Below, one piece after another: positions 42,660 through 53,171 of a stretch of DNA of 64,000 bases; the first letter of the stretch is position 1, and each line of letters starts with the position of its first letter. Origin of the DNA: Elusimicrobia bacterium RIFCSPLOWO2_02_FULL_39_32. Lineage in GTDB: Bacteria > Elusimicrobiota > Elusimicrobia > 2-02-FULL-39-32. Below the pieces are notes generated by a model that was not told where the DNA came from, made no database searches, and was given only the letters and a program-made list of their open reading frames with translations. The DNA lies in the NCBI GenBank assembly GCA_001800135.1, contig MGUU01000024.1, positions 35,779 to 99,778 of the forward strand. Reading direction: 5' to 3'. The position numbers and the translations under genes are program-made.

Positions 42660-43949
42660 ATGGTTGCCCCTAGGGACGGAAAAGAAAATTTTGAGTGCGT
42701 CTTTTGCTCTAAATCCAAAAAAGATGGATTAAAGCTGATTGGCGGCAATGGGGTCTATGTTTGCGAGGAGTGCATTCGCAATTCTTTTGCCCTGCTGCAG
42801 AAAATTAGCGATGAAGATGAAAAAAGGACGACTCGCAGCATCCTGAAGCCTGCGGACATAAAAAGGGCTTTAGATGAATATGTGATTGGCCAGGAACGCG
42901 CTAAAAGAATTCTTTCAGTTGCTGTTTATTCTCATTTTCGCAGAATAGAGGCAATGGACCCTAATGCTAATGCAAGAAATTCTATTCCTAAATTAGATCC
43001 TTATCATGCGATTGAACTGCAAAAATCAAATATTCTTTTAATTGGACCTACTGGCACAGGAAAAACTCTTTTGGCTCAAACTCTGGCAAAACTTTTGCAC
43101 GTTCCTTTTGCTATTGCTGATTCTACCACTTTAACTGAAGCTGGTTATGTGGGTGAAGATGTGGAGAACATTCTTTTAAGGCTTTTGCAGAATGCGGCTT
43201 ATGATGTAAAGCGGGCGGAAAAAGGGATTGTCTATATAGATGAGATTGATAAAATTTCCAGAAAAACAGATGGCCCTAGCATTACCCGGGATGTTTCCGG
43301 CGAAGGGGTACAACAGGCATTGTTAAAAATTTTGGAAGGGACCACAGCCGCTATTCCGCCGCAAGGAGGCAGAAAACATCCGCAGCAGGAATATATTCAG
43401 TTAAACACCACGAATATTCTTTTTATTTGCGGAGGCGCTTTTGAGGGATTAGATAAAATTATAGAGCAGCGAATAGGCAAAAAAACTTTAGGCTTTGGCG
43501 CGGAATTAAAAAAGAAAGAGGAAAAAAGAGCTTATCAACTTTTAAAGCACTTGCAGCCTGAAGATCTAATTCGTTACGGCTTAATTCCAGAATTGGTGGG
43601 ACGTTTGCCTGCCATAGCTTCCTTAGAAGATTTGGATGAAGAAGCTTTAATTAATATTCTTACGTTGCCAAAAAATGCGATTGTAAAACAGTATAAAAAA
43701 ATGTTTGCGATTGAAGGGGTAGAGCTCTTTTTTACTCCTGAAGCTTTGCGGGAAGTGGCCAATGTCAGCCTTACTAGAGGCTCTGGCGCCAGAGGTTTGC
43801 GCTCTACTTTAGAAGAGATTTTGTTGGATGTGATGTATGATTTGCCGGAAGATAAAACTCTAAAACAGTGCGTTGTGGATTTGCCTAGCGTGCAAAAGAA
43901 AAGAGCGCCTTTATTGATCAGAGAAAAAGAATTAAAAGAGAGCGCTTAA
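42660..43949 (+). CDS. clpX: ATP-dependent Clp protease ATP-binding subunit ClpX
   Basis: 429-residue AAA+ unfoldase. The N-terminal zinc finger has CVFCSKSK and CEEC. Walker [28 protein letters not shown] (pore loop 1 region), Walker [12 protein letters not shown] and the sensor-2 segment [12 protein letters not shown] are complete. It recognises tagged substrates and feeds them to ClpP. Gene order clpP-clpX-lon is common in bacteria. Lon starts 4 bases after the stop. Confidence 0.97.
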   Translation: MVAPRDGKENFECVFCSKSKKDGLKLIGGNGVYVCEECIRNSFALLQKISDEDEKRTTRSILKPADIKRALDEYVIGQERAKRILSVAVYSHFRRIEAMDPNANARNSIPKLDPYHAIELQKSNILLIGPTGTGKTLLAQTLAKLLHVPFAIADSTTLTEAGYVGEDVENILLRLLQNAAYDVKRAEKGIVYIDEIDKISRKTDGPSITRDVSGEGVQQALLKILEGTTAAIPPQGGRKHPQQEYIQLNTTNILFICGGAFEGLDKIIEQRIGKKTLGFGAELKKKEEKRAYQLLKHLQPEDLIRYGLIPELVGRLPAIASLEDLDEEALINILTLPKNAIVKQYKKMFAIEGVELFFTPEALREVANVSLTRGSGARGLRSTLEEILLDVMYDLPEDKTLKQCVVDLPSVQKKRAPLLIREKELKESA

Positions 43950-43953
43950 AGAT

Positions 43954-46281
43954 ATGGCCGACACAGAAAAAATTCCTACGATTCTTCCTTTACTCCCCAT
44001 TAGAGATGTGGTGGTTTATCCTCTTATGGTGCTTCCCCTTGCTGTGGGCAGGGAACGCTCGGTGCGGGCTTTAGAAGAGGCCATGGCCACGCATCGCTTT
44101 ATTTTTTTAGTGACTCAAAAAAGAGTGCAGGTGGATGAGCCTCAAGATTTAGATCTTTATTCCACAGGCACGGTTTGTGAAGTGCTGCAGTTGGCTAAAA
44201 TGCCGGATGGGACTTTAAAAATTTTAGTGGAGGGGATTAAAAGAGCTCAAATTAAAGATTTTAAGTTTGTGCAGGAAAAAAATTACATGGCTGTTAAGCT
44301 GGAATGGCTGGAAGAGTTGTATGAAGAAAGTACGGAAATCGAAGCGCTTAAAAGACAAACCCTATCGCTTTTTGAACAATATGTTAAATTGAATCGCAGG
44401 GTGCCGGCAGAGGTTGCGGGCTCTTTTCAATCTATTGAAGATCCTTCTCGTTTGTCTGACCTTGTGGCCAGTCATCTTTTTCTTAAAATCGCGGATAAAC
44501 AAAAATTGCTTGAACTGACTTTAGTGCAATCCCGCTTGGAAAAAATTATTGAGTTCTTAAGCGCGGAGATTGAAATTTTAAATGTGGAAAAGAAAATCCA
44601 AGCCAGAGTAAGAACCCAAATAGAAAAAAGTCAGAAAGAGTATTATTTAAACGAACAAATGAAAGCGATTCAAAAAGAGCTGCGGCAGAAAGATGATTTT
44701 GCCAAAGAGGTGCAGGAGCTTTATGTAAAAATTAAAGAAGTTAAAATGAGCGAAGAGGCATTTCTTGTGGCGAAAAAAGAGTGCGAGCGGTTGGAAAAAA
44801 TGATGCCCTACTCTCCGGAAGCAACGGTGGTGCGCAATTATTTAGATTGGCTGATTCAGCTCCCTTGGTCTAGCCGCACTAAAGATCAGCTGGATTTAGG
44901 AGCTAGCCAAAAAATTTTAGATGAGGAACATTTTGGTTTAGAAAAAGCAAAAGAAAGAATTTTAGAGTATCTGGCTGTTTTAAAACTTGTAAAAAAAATA
45001 AAAGGTCCAATTTTATGTTTTGTGGGTCCTCCGGGAGTTGGCAAAACATCTCTGGCAAAATCCATTGCCCATGCCTTGGGCAGAAATTTTGTTCGGGTAT
45101 CTTTAGGCGGGGTAAGGGATGAAGCTGAAATTAGAGGGCACAGGCGCACCTATATTGGTTCCTTGCCCGGACGGATCATGCAGTCTTTAAAAAAAGCAAA
45201 ATCCAGAAATCCTGTTTTTCTTTTGGATGAAATTGACAAGATGGGCACAGATTGGAGAGGGGATCCTTCCTCAGCTTTGCTGGAGGTCTTAGATCCAGAA
45301 CAAAATACAAATTTTGTGGACCATTATCTGGATGTTGGTTTTGATTTAAGCGACATCCTTTTTATAACCACAGCCAATACCCTTTATAATATTCCAGTTT
45401 CATTGCAAGACCGTTTGGAAATAGTTCGTTTTCCGGGATATACGGATTTGGAAAAGATCGCGATTGCAAGAGGTTTTTTAATTCCTAAGCAACTTAAAGA
45501 ACATGGCTTGGTAGAATCCTGTTTAGAAATAGAGGAACCTATTCTGCAAGAAGCGATTCGCAGTTACACGCGAGAAGCCGGGGTGCGCAATTTAGAAAGG
45601 CAGATCGCTAAAATTTGCAGAAAAATAGCTATGGATGTGGCTAAAGAAGAAAAACAAAGCGTTTATAAAATTAACTCTTCAAAACTTTCAGACTATTTAG
45701 GAATACCTGAATTTTATAAAGAGGTAAGAACTGAAAACCAAATTGGGGTTTCTACAGGACTTGCTTGGACCGAACATGGCGGGGAACTCCTTTCTATAGA
45801 AGTGAATGCCATGCCGGGAAAAGGAAAATTAATTTTAACAGGAAAGTTAGGTGAGGTGATGCGGGAGTCTGCTCAGGCTGCTCTTTCTTATGTGAAAGCA
45901 TCTTCTAAAAATTTGAATATTCAAAATGGATATTTTAAGGAAACAGATTTTCATGTGCATGTGCCTGAAGGAGCGGTTCCTAAAGACGGCCCTTCTGCAG
46001 GGATCGCTATTGGCACAGCGATCGCTAGTCTTTGCTCAGGAAGAGCTGTAAATAAAGATTTAGCCATGACCGGTGAAATTACTTTAAGAGGTCAGGTGCT
46101 TCCTATTGGGGGCTTTAAAGAAAAAGTGATTGCAGCGCACAGGGAAGGAATTAAAAAGGTGCTTTATCCTGAAGGCAACAAAAAAGATTTACCTGAAATT
46201 CCTAAAGAAATTTTAATATCTCTGGAGTTAATCCCGGTCAAACATATGGATCAAGTCCTTCAGCAGGCGCTTACAATTTAG
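43954..46281 (+). CDS. lon: ATP-dependent protease Lon
   Basis: 775-residue LonA protease. The N-terminal substrate domain ([19 protein letters not shown]) is followed by the AAA+ module with Walker [14 protein letters not shown] and Walker [13 protein letters not shown]. The protease domain has the Ser681-Lys724 dyad in [12 protein letters not shown] and [14 protein letters not shown]. It degrades misfolded and regulatory proteins, including type II antitoxins; two such antitoxin genes lie nearby, although this proximity is probably coincidental. Confidence 0.97.
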   Translation: MADTEKIPTILPLLPIRDVVVYPLMVLPLAVGRERSVRALEEAMATHRFIFLVTQKRVQVDEPQDLDLYSTGTVCEVLQLAKMPDGTLKILVEGIKRAQIKDFKFVQEKNYMAVKLEWLEELYEESTEIEALKRQTLSLFEQYVKLNRRVPAEVAGSFQSIEDPSRLSDLVASHLFLKIADKQKLLELTLVQSRLEKIIEFLSAEIEILNVEKKIQARVRTQIEKSQKEYYLNEQMKAIQKELRQKDDFAKEVQELYVKIKEVKMSEEAFLVAKKECERLEKMMPYSPEATVVRNYLDWLIQLPWSSRTKDQLDLGASQKILDEEHFGLEKAKERILEYLAVLKLVKKIKGPILCFVGPPGVGKTSLAKSIAHALGRNFVRVSLGGVRDEAEIRGHRRTYIGSLPGRIMQSLKKAKSRNPVFLLDEIDKMGTDWRGDPSSALLEVLDPEQNTNFVDHYLDVGFDLSDILFITTANTLYNIPVSLQDRLEIVRFPGYTDLEKIAIARGFLIPKQLKEHGLVESCLEIEEPILQEAIRSYTREAGVRNLERQIAKICRKIAMDVAKEEKQSVYKINSSKLSDYLGIPEFYKEVRTENQIGVSTGLAWTEHGGELLSIEVNAMPGKGKLILTGKLGEVMRESAQAALSYVKASSKNLNIQNGYFKETDFHVHVPEGAVPKDGPSAGIAIGTAIASLCSGRAVNKDLAMTGEITLRGQVLPIGGFKEKVIAAHREGIKKVLYPEGNKKDLPEIPKEILISLELIPVKHMDQVLQQALTI

Positions 46282-46427
46282 CTGCCTGATAAATTGGGAA
46301 AATAAAGAAAAGTTTTATTGATTGGGAAAAAAACAAAAAGTAGTAACGACAAGACCACCAAGGGCATTAAGGATAAGCCTTAAAGGGTATCTATCATAAA
46401 GAACAGCTGTAAAAGAGGAGCAAGAAA

Positions 46428-47510
46428 ATGGATCGTCAGATTTTGTTAACCCCAGGACCCACACCTATTCCTCCAGAAACTCTAAAGATGGAATCTTTGC
46501 CCATCATCCATCACCGCACAAAAGAGTTTATGGATCTTTTTAATGAGCTGCATGAGAATTTGCAATATTTATTTCAAACTAAAAATAAGGTTTATAGTTT
46601 AGCTTCTTCTGGAACAGGGGCAATGGAATGCGCAGTAGCCAATTTAGTTTCTCCCGGAGACAAAGTGATTGCTGTTGCCTGCGGCGTTTTTGGAGAACGT
46701 TGGATTAAGATTTTAACTGCTTTTAGCGCCAATGTCATTCCACTTCGTTCAGAATGGGGCGCGCAGGTAAAACCAGAGGAGCTGGAAAAAGTTTTAAAAG
46801 AAAATCCAGACGTAAAAACGGTTTTTTCTACTCATACAGATACTTCTACGGCTGTGCTTTGCGACATTAAAAAGTATGCGGAAATCACGGCTAAGACAAA
46901 AGCAATCATTGTGGTGGACTCTATTTCCGGTTTAGGGGGACAAGAGCTTTATATGGATGATTGGCATTTGGATGCGGTGGTTTCTGCTTCTCAAAAAGGG
47001 TTAATGTCTGCGCCAGGTCTTGGTTTTATTTCTGTAAGTCCAAAAGCTTGGGGGTTAGTTCAAGAATCTAAATCTCCCAGATTTTATTGGGATTTAAGAG
47101 CTTTTGAAAAAGTTTTTGCAACCGGCCAAACTCCTTTCACCCCTCCTGTTTCTCTTTTAAGAGCCACAAACGAAAGTTTAAAGATGATTCGCAAAAAAAC
47201 ATTAAAAAATGTTTGGCAGGAGACTAAAGAGCTGGCACAATTTACCCGCGAGGTTGGCTCTTCCTTGGGGCTTAAAATGTTTCCTAAAGATCCTTGCGAA
47301 ATTTTAACCTCATTTAAAGTTCCAGAAGGTTTAGACGGGCAAAAAATTGTAAAACAGATTGTGGAGAAATATAATATTTCTCTTGCTGGCGGGCAGGACA
47401 AACTTAAAGGAAAAGTGGTGCGCATAGCCCATATGGGATATATTCAAAAAGCGGATATCCAAAAAGGGATGAAGGCTTTAGCTGAAACCCTTTCCTCAGG
47501 AGTTTTTTAA
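46428..47510 (+). CDS. Class V aminotransferase (alanine/serine-glyoxylate type)
   Basis: 360-residue PLP enzyme. LLTPGPTPIPPETL and HHRTKEFMDLFNELHENLQ open the fold, SSGTGAMECAVANL is the PLP phosphate loop, VVDSISGLGGQELYMDDW contains the PLP-ring Asp, and SASQKGLMSAPGLGF the Schiff-base Lys. It resembles serine-pyruvate/alanine-glyoxylate aminotransferases. Its placement 5 bases before serA suggests it may act as the phosphoserine aminotransferase in serine synthesis. GAGGAG lies upstream of the ATG. The 146-base gap after lon carries no evident terminator with a T-run. Confidence 0.9.
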   Translation: MDRQILLTPGPTPIPPETLKMESLPIIHHRTKEFMDLFNELHENLQYLFQTKNKVYSLASSGTGAMECAVANLVSPGDKVIAVACGVFGERWIKILTAFSANVIPLRSEWGAQVKPEELEKVLKENPDVKTVFSTHTDTSTAVLCDIKKYAEITAKTKAIIVVDSISGLGGQELYMDDWHLDAVVSASQKGLMSAPGLGFISVSPKAWGLVQESKSPRFYWDLRAFEKVFATGQTPFTPPVSLLRATNESLKMIRKKTLKNVWQETKELAQFTREVGSSLGLKMFPKDPCEILTSFKVPEGLDGQKIVKQIVEKYNISLAGGQDKLKGKVVRIAHMGYIQKADIQKGMKALAETLSSGVF

Positions 47511-47515
47511 ATACC

Positions 47516-49099
47516 ATGATAAAAATTATTGTAACTGACGGCATAGACAAAGAAGGGCTGGAATCTCTCGCCTCACACAATGGTTTTAAGCTTTATGTTA
47601 CAGAAGATTCCAAAGAACTTCTAAAAGAGCTTCCAGACGCGGATGCTCTTTTAGTTCGCTCCAAAACAAAAGTGAATCAGGAACTCATTTCTCAAGGGAA
47701 AAAGTTAAGGTTTGTGGGCCGCGCAGGCGTGGGAGTGGATAACATTGATGTGGAAACTGCCACAAAAAAAGGGATTGTAGTGGCTAATGTGCCTGGAGGA
47801 AATACTATTTCTGCCGCGGAACATACCTTTGCTTTGCTTTTAGCTTTGGCGCGTAATGTGCCTCAATCTGACGCGAGCGTGCGCAAAGGGGTCTGGAAAA
47901 GAGAAAAATTTATTGGCTCTGAACTTTTAGGAAAATCTTTAGGGTTGCTTGGTTTTGGCAGAATTGGCAGGGAAGTTGCAAAAAGAGCGCTTGCTTTTGG
48001 CATGAAGGTTTTTGCTTATGATCCTTTTATTTCTGAGGCGAATATGAAAGCTTCTAGTGTTCAAGCAGGTTCTTTAGAGGCGCTTTTAAAAGAATGCGAT
48101 TATATTTCTCTTCATCTTCCTATTACAGATGAAACCAAAAAAATTATAAATCAGAAAACCATTGCTCTTATGAAACCAGATGCAAGACTGATTAATTGCG
48201 CTCGCGGAGAACTGATTGATGAGACTAGCTTAATTAGCGCATTAGAACTTAAGAAAATTAAAGGAGCGGCTCTGGATGTTTTTACTAAAGAGCCTTTAGA
48301 AAACAGCCCTTTTTTTGGATTAGAAAACGTGATTTTAACCCCTCATTTAGGCGCTTCTACGGAAGAGGCGCAAATTAAAGTAGCCAAAGAATTGTCGGAT
48401 TCAGTAAAAGAATTTTTTGAAAAAGGTTTAATTCGCAATGCGGTGAATGTTCCTTCCCTAGACATAGAAAATTTAGAAAAAGTATCCCCGTACATCGCTT
48501 TAGCTGAAAATTTAGGAAAGTTTATTTTTCAAATTGCAAAGGGCGGGATCGAAGAGATTAAAATTACTTTTAGCGGGGATTTTTCAAGCGCTGTGTCTCA
48601 CCTTCTTGCCATTACAGTGGTTAGGGGAGTTCTTTCCAGCGCCATAGGAAAAGCTGAAGTGAATTGGGTCAATGCCCTGCCGATTGCTAAAGAAAGAGGG
48701 ATTAGAGTAGAGGAGATTGCAGTTTCAGAAGTTGAAGATTACACGAATTTAATGACGGTTCAAGTTAAAACCGCTCTGCAAAAACGCTCTGTTTCCGGCA
48801 GTATCTTAACCAAAGGAATTCCTAGAATTGTGCGGATTGATGATCTTCCTGTAGATGTGATTCCAAGCGGCCACCTTTTAGTTTTAACTAATCTGGATAG
48901 GCCGGGCGTGGTTGGTTTTATTGGCACGCTTCTTGGACAAAACCAAATCAATATTGCGGAGTTCCAAGTAGGTAGAAGGTCTCAGGGCGGGGAAGCGGTC
49001 TCAATTCTTAATATTGATTCGCCGGTAAGCCAAGAGGTTATTAAAAAAATAGGCGAGTTTTCCGGAATTACCAGTGTTTGCGTTGTGAATTTAACATGA
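47516..49099 (+). CDS. serA: D-3-phosphoglycerate dehydrogenase
   Basis: First enzyme of serine synthesis, oxidising 3-phosphoglycerate with NAD. 527 residues, the long type. FVGRAGVGVDNIDVETATKK and GKSLGLLGFGRIGREVAKRA (NAD-binding) and LINCARGELIDETSL with TPHLGASTEEAQ (catalytic His) form the dehydrogenase. An intervening domain (about residues 310-450) and a C-terminal ACT domain (LTNLDRPGVVGFIGTLLG) follow, so serine feedback control is plausible. Confidence 0.96.
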   Translation: MIKIIVTDGIDKEGLESLASHNGFKLYVTEDSKELLKELPDADALLVRSKTKVNQELISQGKKLRFVGRAGVGVDNIDVETATKKGIVVANVPGGNTISAAEHTFALLLALARNVPQSDASVRKGVWKREKFIGSELLGKSLGLLGFGRIGREVAKRALAFGMKVFAYDPFISEANMKASSVQAGSLEALLKECDYISLHLPITDETKKIINQKTIALMKPDARLINCARGELIDETSLISALELKKIKGAALDVFTKEPLENSPFFGLENVILTPHLGASTEEAQIKVAKELSDSVKEFFEKGLIRNAVNVPSLDIENLEKVSPYIALAENLGKFIFQIAKGGIEEIKITFSGDFSSAVSHLLAITVVRGVLSSAIGKAEVNWVNALPIAKERGIRVEEIAVSEVEDYTNLMTVQVKTALQKRSVSGSILTKGIPRIVRIDDLPVDVIPSGHLLVLTNLDRPGVVGFIGTLLGQNQINIAEFQVGRRSQGGEAVSILNIDSPVSQEVIKKIGEFSGITSVCVVNLT

Positions 49100-49103
49100 A
49101 TAA

Positions 49104-49868
49104 ATGGAAACTTTACTTAAACTTTCAAATCTAACCAAAGAATACAAAAAATCCCATCTTTGGAAAACTAAAAGAACCATAGGCGTAAAAGATTTATCCC
49201 TGGAAATTTATAAGGGAGAAATCTTTGGGCTGCTTGGCCAAAATGGGGCTGGAAAAACAACCACATTAAAATTAATCCTTGGTCTCCTTTTTCAAAATAA
49301 AGGAGAAATTTTTTTAGAAGGCAAAATATTGCCCAACCGTTCCGCAATCCAAAAAACAGGTTTTGTTCCGGAAGTGCCCTATTTCCCTCGCTATCTTACT
49401 GTAAAAGAAGTTTTAGAATTTTATGGACTTCTTTCCAATATCCCTAAATCTCAAATTATCCAGAGGACTGTGGAAGTGCTGAAATTAATGAGAATGTTTG
49501 AGCACAAAGATAAAAGAATTAGGGAGTGTTCCAAAGGCATGCTGCAGCGCCTTTCTTTGGCGCAAAGCTTAATTCATGACCCGGAACTTCTTATTTTAGA
49601 CGAGCCTATTACAGGTCTCGATCCTTTAGGGTTAGCTGAGATGAGAGAACTTTTGCTGGATCTTAACTCTAAAGGAAAAACCATTCTTTTTTCTTCTCAT
49701 ATTATAGCGGAAGTAGAAAAAATCGCTCATCGGGTTGGAATTTTGGTGGATGGCAAACTTGTTAAACTATTAAACTCCAGTGAATGGAATCAAAATGGGG
49801 AGACTGGAAAATTAGAAAAGATTTATATAGATACTGTCAGAGAGTTTGGGGTCAGTAGTTTATTATGA
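49104..49868 (+). CDS. ABC-2 type transporter ATP-binding protein
   Basis: 254-residue ATPase of an exporter. Walker A GLLGQNGAGKTTTLKL, signature CSKGMLQRLSLAQSL (CSKG rather than LSGG), Walker B LLILDEPITGLDP and H-loop FSSHIIAEVEK are present. Its stop overlaps the permease start (ATGA). The permease and the TPR protein downstream form its operon. The transported substrate is unknown. Confidence 0.92.
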   Translation: METLLKLSNLTKEYKKSHLWKTKRTIGVKDLSLEIYKGEIFGLLGQNGAGKTTTLKLILGLLFQNKGEIFLEGKILPNRSAIQKTGFVPEVPYFPRYLTVKEVLEFYGLLSNIPKSQIIQRTVEVLKLMRMFEHKDKRIRECSKGMLQRLSLAQSLIHDPELLILDEPITGLDPLGLAEMRELLLDLNSKGKTILFSSHIIAEVEKIAHRVGILVDGKLVKLLNSSEWNQNGETGKLEKIYIDTVREFGVSSLL

Positions 49869-50638
49869 AATTTTTATCCATTGCCAAATACACTTTTATC
49901 AGCAATTTTAGAAATAAAATATTTCTGGTGCTTCTTATCTTTGGTTTTCTTCTTTTAGCCAGCTCCATTTTGCTTGGGCTTTTAAGCCAGGAACAGGAAG
50001 TGCGGATGCTAGTGGACTTAGGATTAACTTGCATAGAAAAGTTATCTTTATTAACCGCTGTATTTTTAATGGTAACCCTTGTTTTAGAAGAGATGGATTC
50101 TCGCACTATTTATTTAGTGCTCACTCGCTCTATTAGCAAAAAAGGGTATCTTTTTGGCAGGTTTTTAGGCACCATGAGTTCAGTTTTAGCTTGCGTTTTA
50201 CTGATGGCGGCAGCTCATCTTTTTTTGATCCTTTTTAAAGGATGGAATTTAAAAGAGGAGGGGTTGCTTTACTTTTTATCGCTATTCATGTCTTTTGAAA
50301 AAGTGATTTTAATATCCTCTTTGGCTCTATTTTTTTCTTTATTTTCTTCTTCTGCTTTAGTCTCAATAGCTTTTACCTTTTTTTTCTGGATTTTAGGGCA
50401 CTTTGCCATGGAACTTAAGTTTTTAGCCACTTCGGTTTCAAGCGAATTTTCTAAATTAATTTTTAAAGGCTTTTATTTTTTAATCCCGCATTTTCAATAT
50501 TTGAACGCCAGAGATCTCTGGCTTACTGTTTTAGATCGTCTGCCTATTTTTATTGTTTACGGAACTCTCTATACCGCGCTTTACAGTAGTTTTGCTTTAA
50601 CCCTTGCTATTTTAGTTTTCCGAAAAAAAGAGTTTTAA
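49865..50638 (+). CDS. ABC-2 type transporter permease
   Basis: 257 residues with about six membrane helices. FLSIAKYTFISNFRNKIFLV is typical of the first cytoplasmic segment of ABC-2 permeases. EEMDSRTIYLVLTRSISKKG YLFGRF lies where the family's coupling region occurs. The GTG-started TPR protein gene begins 2 bases after the stop. Confidence 0.88.
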   Translation: MKFLSIAKYTFISNFRNKIFLVLLIFGFLLLASSILLGLLSQEQEVRMLVDLGLTCIEKLSLLTAVFLMVTLVLEEMDSRTIYLVLTRSISKKGYLFGRFLGTMSSVLACVLLMAAAHLFLILFKGWNLKEEGLLYFLSLFMSFEKVILISSLALFFSLFSSSALVSIAFTFFFWILGHFAMELKFLATSVSSEFSKLIFKGFYFLIPHFQYLNARDLWLTVLDRLPIFIVYGTLYTALYSSFALTLAILVFRKKEF

Positions 50639-50640
50639 GT

Positions 50641-51390
50641 GTGACAAAAGTTTTTTCCTTCTTTATTCTTCCTTTTTTAATTTTTTTTATATCTTTTAAG
50701 ATTCACTCTAATTTTATTTTTCCATTTCCTCCTTTTAACCAACTTATTTTTGATATTGGCAAAGAATTTTCTGATCGTATTTCTTACGATCAGCCTCTGG
50801 GTTCTAAAGGAGGGTTTAGGGATTTTATTGGGCTTCTTTTTGGCGCGCGCCGTTTAACCGCAGATATCGCATGGTTAAGCGTTTTGCAGTATTACGGTTC
50901 TCATGAAAAAGATCAAGGAGGGGAGGAGTCCCATTCTCATGAGTTTGGAGGCGGAGAATATGATGCGTTAAAAAAAATGGTTTTACGCGTGGTGCGTTTA
51001 GACCCATCCCTTTATTACGCTACTCTTTATGGAGCTGGAGCTCTTGCTTTTAATTTAAATCGTCCCAATGAGGCGATGGAAATTTTAGAAGAAGGAATAA
51101 AACAAAATCCTTTTTATTGGCGGTTTCAGCTCTATGTAGGAGCGATTATTTATAAACAAAAAGGGCAGTTGGACAACATGGTTCACCTTTTAGAAAATGC
51201 GATTCGTTATCCGGATTGTCCTACCATGATTAAATCCATTTTGGCTAATATTTATAGAGAGAGAGGAAATGATAAAAGAGCTTTAGAAATTTGGCTGGAT
51301 GTTTACGAGTCAGGCAAAGATCCTTGGTATGTAGAACAGGCAAAAAAACAAATTGAAGAGTTAAGGCAGAAACTTGGGTCTGGAGTTTAA
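50641..51390 (+). CDS. TPR-repeat protein with N-terminal membrane anchor
   Basis: 249 residues. One N-terminal hydrophobic segment (VFSFFILPFLIFFISFKI) and at least three TPR-like helix pairs: YATLYGAGALAFNLNRPNEA, WRFQLYVGAIIYKQKGQLDN and IKSILANIYRERGNDKRALE. A His/Glu-rich insert (ESHSHEFGGGEY) lies near residue 100. Start codon GTG. It likely assists or scaffolds the adjacent ABC-2 exporter at the membrane. No other function is visible. Confidence 0.8.
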   Translation: MTKVFSFFILPFLIFFISFKIHSNFIFPFPPFNQLIFDIGKEFSDRISYDQPLGSKGGFRDFIGLLFGARRLTADIAWLSVLQYYGSHEKDQGGEESHSHEFGGGEYDALKKMVLRVVRLDPSLYYATLYGAGALAFNLNRPNEAMEILEEGIKQNPFYWRFQLYVGAIIYKQKGQLDNMVHLLENAIRYPDCPTMIKSILANIYRERGNDKRALEIWLDVYESGKDPWYVEQAKKQIEELRQKLGSGV

Positions 51391-51474
51391 ACTAGATTTC
51401 GCAATCCAATTGTTTATTCGGAGCTGAATTACAGTTATTGATTCCAATAATTTGATAGAATTCTAATTGATTTT

Positions 51475-52587
51475 ATGAATTTTAATCAACTTATTTCTGC
51501 CATTGAAACGACTCATCACTCCATGCAAGGGCAAGCAGCACAAAGCGTTAATACAGCTTTAACGCTTCGGAATTGGCTGATTGGATATTACATTGTTGAA
51601 TTTGAACAGAAAGGACAGGATCGAGCTATCTATGGGAAACAGCTTCTTAAACTCCTTGCGGACAAACTACAAGCCAAAAAAATTAAAGGCATTTCCCAGA
51701 CTAACTTAATTCTTTATCGTCAATTTTATGTTGTTTATCCTCAAATTTATCAGACAGTGTCCAATAAATTGAGTGGTACAAAATCACTGTCCACGATCCC
51801 AAAAAACCAAGTCCAGATTTATCAGACAGTGTCTGATAAATTAAGTATTGTTCCGAACCTGCTTCTCAAACGCCTAACTTTTTCTCATTTTGTAGAATTA
51901 GTAAAAGTTGAATATCCGCTCAAGAGAACCTTTTATGAATCTCAATGTATTAAATCAAACTGGTCTGTTCGTGAACTTAAACGTCAGATTGGCAGCCTTC
52001 TTTTTGAGCGAACAGGAAAATCTAAAAATAAGAAGAGTTTTCTTAAAAAACTTCAAAAATTACCTTTAAGTCCGGAAGAAATCATAAAAAATCCTTACGT
52101 CTTTGAGTTTTTAAACTTAGAAGAAAAAAGTGAATACACCGAAAGTCTTTTGGAAACGGAACTGGTTGATCATCTGCAAAAATTCTTGCTCGAGCTGGGT
52201 AGAGGTTTTTGTTTTGAAGCGCGTCAGAAACGCATTACGGTTAATAACCAACATTATTATATTGATTTAGTTTTCTACCACCGTATTTTAAAATGTCATG
52301 TGCTGATTGATTTAAAAGTTCGAGAGTTTGCCCACACCGATGCAGGTCAAATGAATTTTTATTTAAATTACATGAATGAAAACGAAATGGAGAAAAACGA
52401 CAATCCTCCAGTAGGGATTATTCTTTGCACTCATGACAATAAAGCTGAAGTCAAATACGCTACTGCTGGCATAAATAACCGATTATTTGTTTCGCGCTAT
52501 ATGCTACAACTCCCAACCGAGAATGAACTGAAAGCATTTCTTCAAAAAGACATTCAGGTATTAAACGAAGAAAACACTGGAAAATAG
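51475..52587 (+). CDS. DUF1016/YhcG-type PDDEXK nuclease domain protein
   Basis: 370 residues. The N-terminal DUF1016 half (NTALTLRNWLIGYYIVEFEQ, then GKQLLKLLADKLQ) is followed by a PDDEXK endonuclease-like half. LGRGFCFEARQKRITVNNQHYYIDLVFYHR gives the strand-turn with the active-site Asp, and CHVLIDLKV supplies the DxK element. Members are often found in accessory and defence islands. A short internal direct repeat (IYQTVSNKLS / IYQTVSDKLS, about residues 98-125) suggests a slippage-type expansion. No Shine-Dalgarno precedes the ATG. It stands alone and marks the start of an accessory segment. Confidence 0.88.
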   Translation: MNFNQLISAIETTHHSMQGQAAQSVNTALTLRNWLIGYYIVEFEQKGQDRAIYGKQLLKLLADKLQAKKIKGISQTNLILYRQFYVVYPQIYQTVSNKLSGTKSLSTIPKNQVQIYQTVSDKLSIVPNLLLKRLTFSHFVELVKVEYPLKRTFYESQCIKSNWSVRELKRQIGSLLFERTGKSKNKKSFLKKLQKLPLSPEEIIKNPYVFEFLNLEEKSEYTESLLETELVDHLQKFLLELGRGFCFEARQKRITVNNQHYYIDLVFYHRILKCHVLIDLKVREFAHTDAGQMNFYLNYMNENEMEKNDNPPVGIILCTHDNKAEVKYATAGINNRLFVSRYMLQLPTENELKAFLQKDIQVLNEENTGK

Positions 52588-52764
52588 TCTTGAAATTGTT
52601 TTAGAAAGAATCCTAGTTTGTTTATAGTTTTAGAGTTGGTCAGAATAGTTCCAATATTGTCCTGTTAGGGAACACCAATTTTTTTATGGATACTTCTATT
52701 TAGTTAGCAATAAGCTTACATTTTAGGATTGAGTAGTTATTAGTTACTTTAAAAGGAGAAGGAA

Positions 52765-52899
52765 ATGGCAAATGACAATTATTCATATAAAAAGAAACAA
52801 AAAGAATTGGCAAGAAAAAAAAGACAAGAAGAAAAGAAGCAAGACAAATTAAACAGAAAAAACTTACAGGCTAAAACAGATTCTTTGCAAATTCAATAA
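52765..52899 (+). CDS. Small Lys-rich protein
   Basis: 44 codons, strongly basic: MANDNYSYKKKQKELARKKR then a Lys/Glu/Gln-rich helix. AAAGGAGAAGGA lies just upstream of the ATG, an excellent ribosome-binding site, which supports translation. Small basic proteins with an N-terminal SYKKRQKELAKKKK-like pattern recur in bacterial genomes but have no known function; RNA or DNA binding is a guess. It is followed after 76 bases by another tiny gene with its own AGGAGG. Confidence 0.7.
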   Translation: MANDNYSYKKKQKELARKKRQEEKKQDKLNRKNLQAKTDSLQIQ

Positions 52900-52975
52900 G
52901 AAATTCATTTTAGAATAAAAAATTGCGTAAAGTGATAGTAATAAAATAGAACTAAAAATCAATAGGAGGCTAACT

Positions 52976-53128
52976 ATGCCATACCAAGATAACTTCGGTG
53001 GACCGCGGGAGATGCATAAAGCAATTTGCGCGGAGTGTAAGAAAGAATGCGATGTCCCTTTTAAGCCCAGCGGGAATCGTCCCGTATATTGCAAGGATTG
53101 TTACTCCAAGCGTAAAGGTTCTCGTTAA
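52976..53128 (+). CDS. Small CxxC-CxxC zinc-ribbon protein
   Basis: 50 codons. Two zinc knuckles, ICAECKKECDVPFKP and PVYCKDCYSKRKG, with the CxxCxxxC-VPFKP-PVYCxxC pattern of the small zinc-ribbon protein family. The AGGAGG (about 52964-52969) is well placed. A GC-rich hairpin follows at once. The biochemical role is unknown; such ribbons commonly bind RNA, DNA or protein partners. Confidence 0.8.
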   Translation: MPYQDNFGGPREMHKAICAECKKECDVPFKPSGNRPVYCKDCYSKRKGSR

Positions 53129-53130
53129 TA

Positions 53131-53153
53131 AGACCCCACTTTAAGTGGGGTCT
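53131..53153. terminator. 11-bp hairpin after the zinc-ribbon gene
   Basis: Arms AGACCCCACTT (53131-53141) and AAGTGGGGTCT (53143-53153) form a strong GC-rich hairpin. It has only a weak T stretch, so termination may be partial. A GTG inside it opens the helicase frame, but I do not take it as the helicase start. Confidence 0.65.
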
Positions 53154-53171
53154 CTTAAAGAGTCAGTCCGC

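Noticed and set aside
46282..46427. Terminator after lon
   Set aside because: TTAAGG/CCTTAA gives only a 6-base stem without a T-run.
53145..53171. GTG start of the Pif1 helicase
   Set aside because: It lies inside the stem of a strong hairpin; an ATG with a nearby AAAGAG follows 27 bases later.
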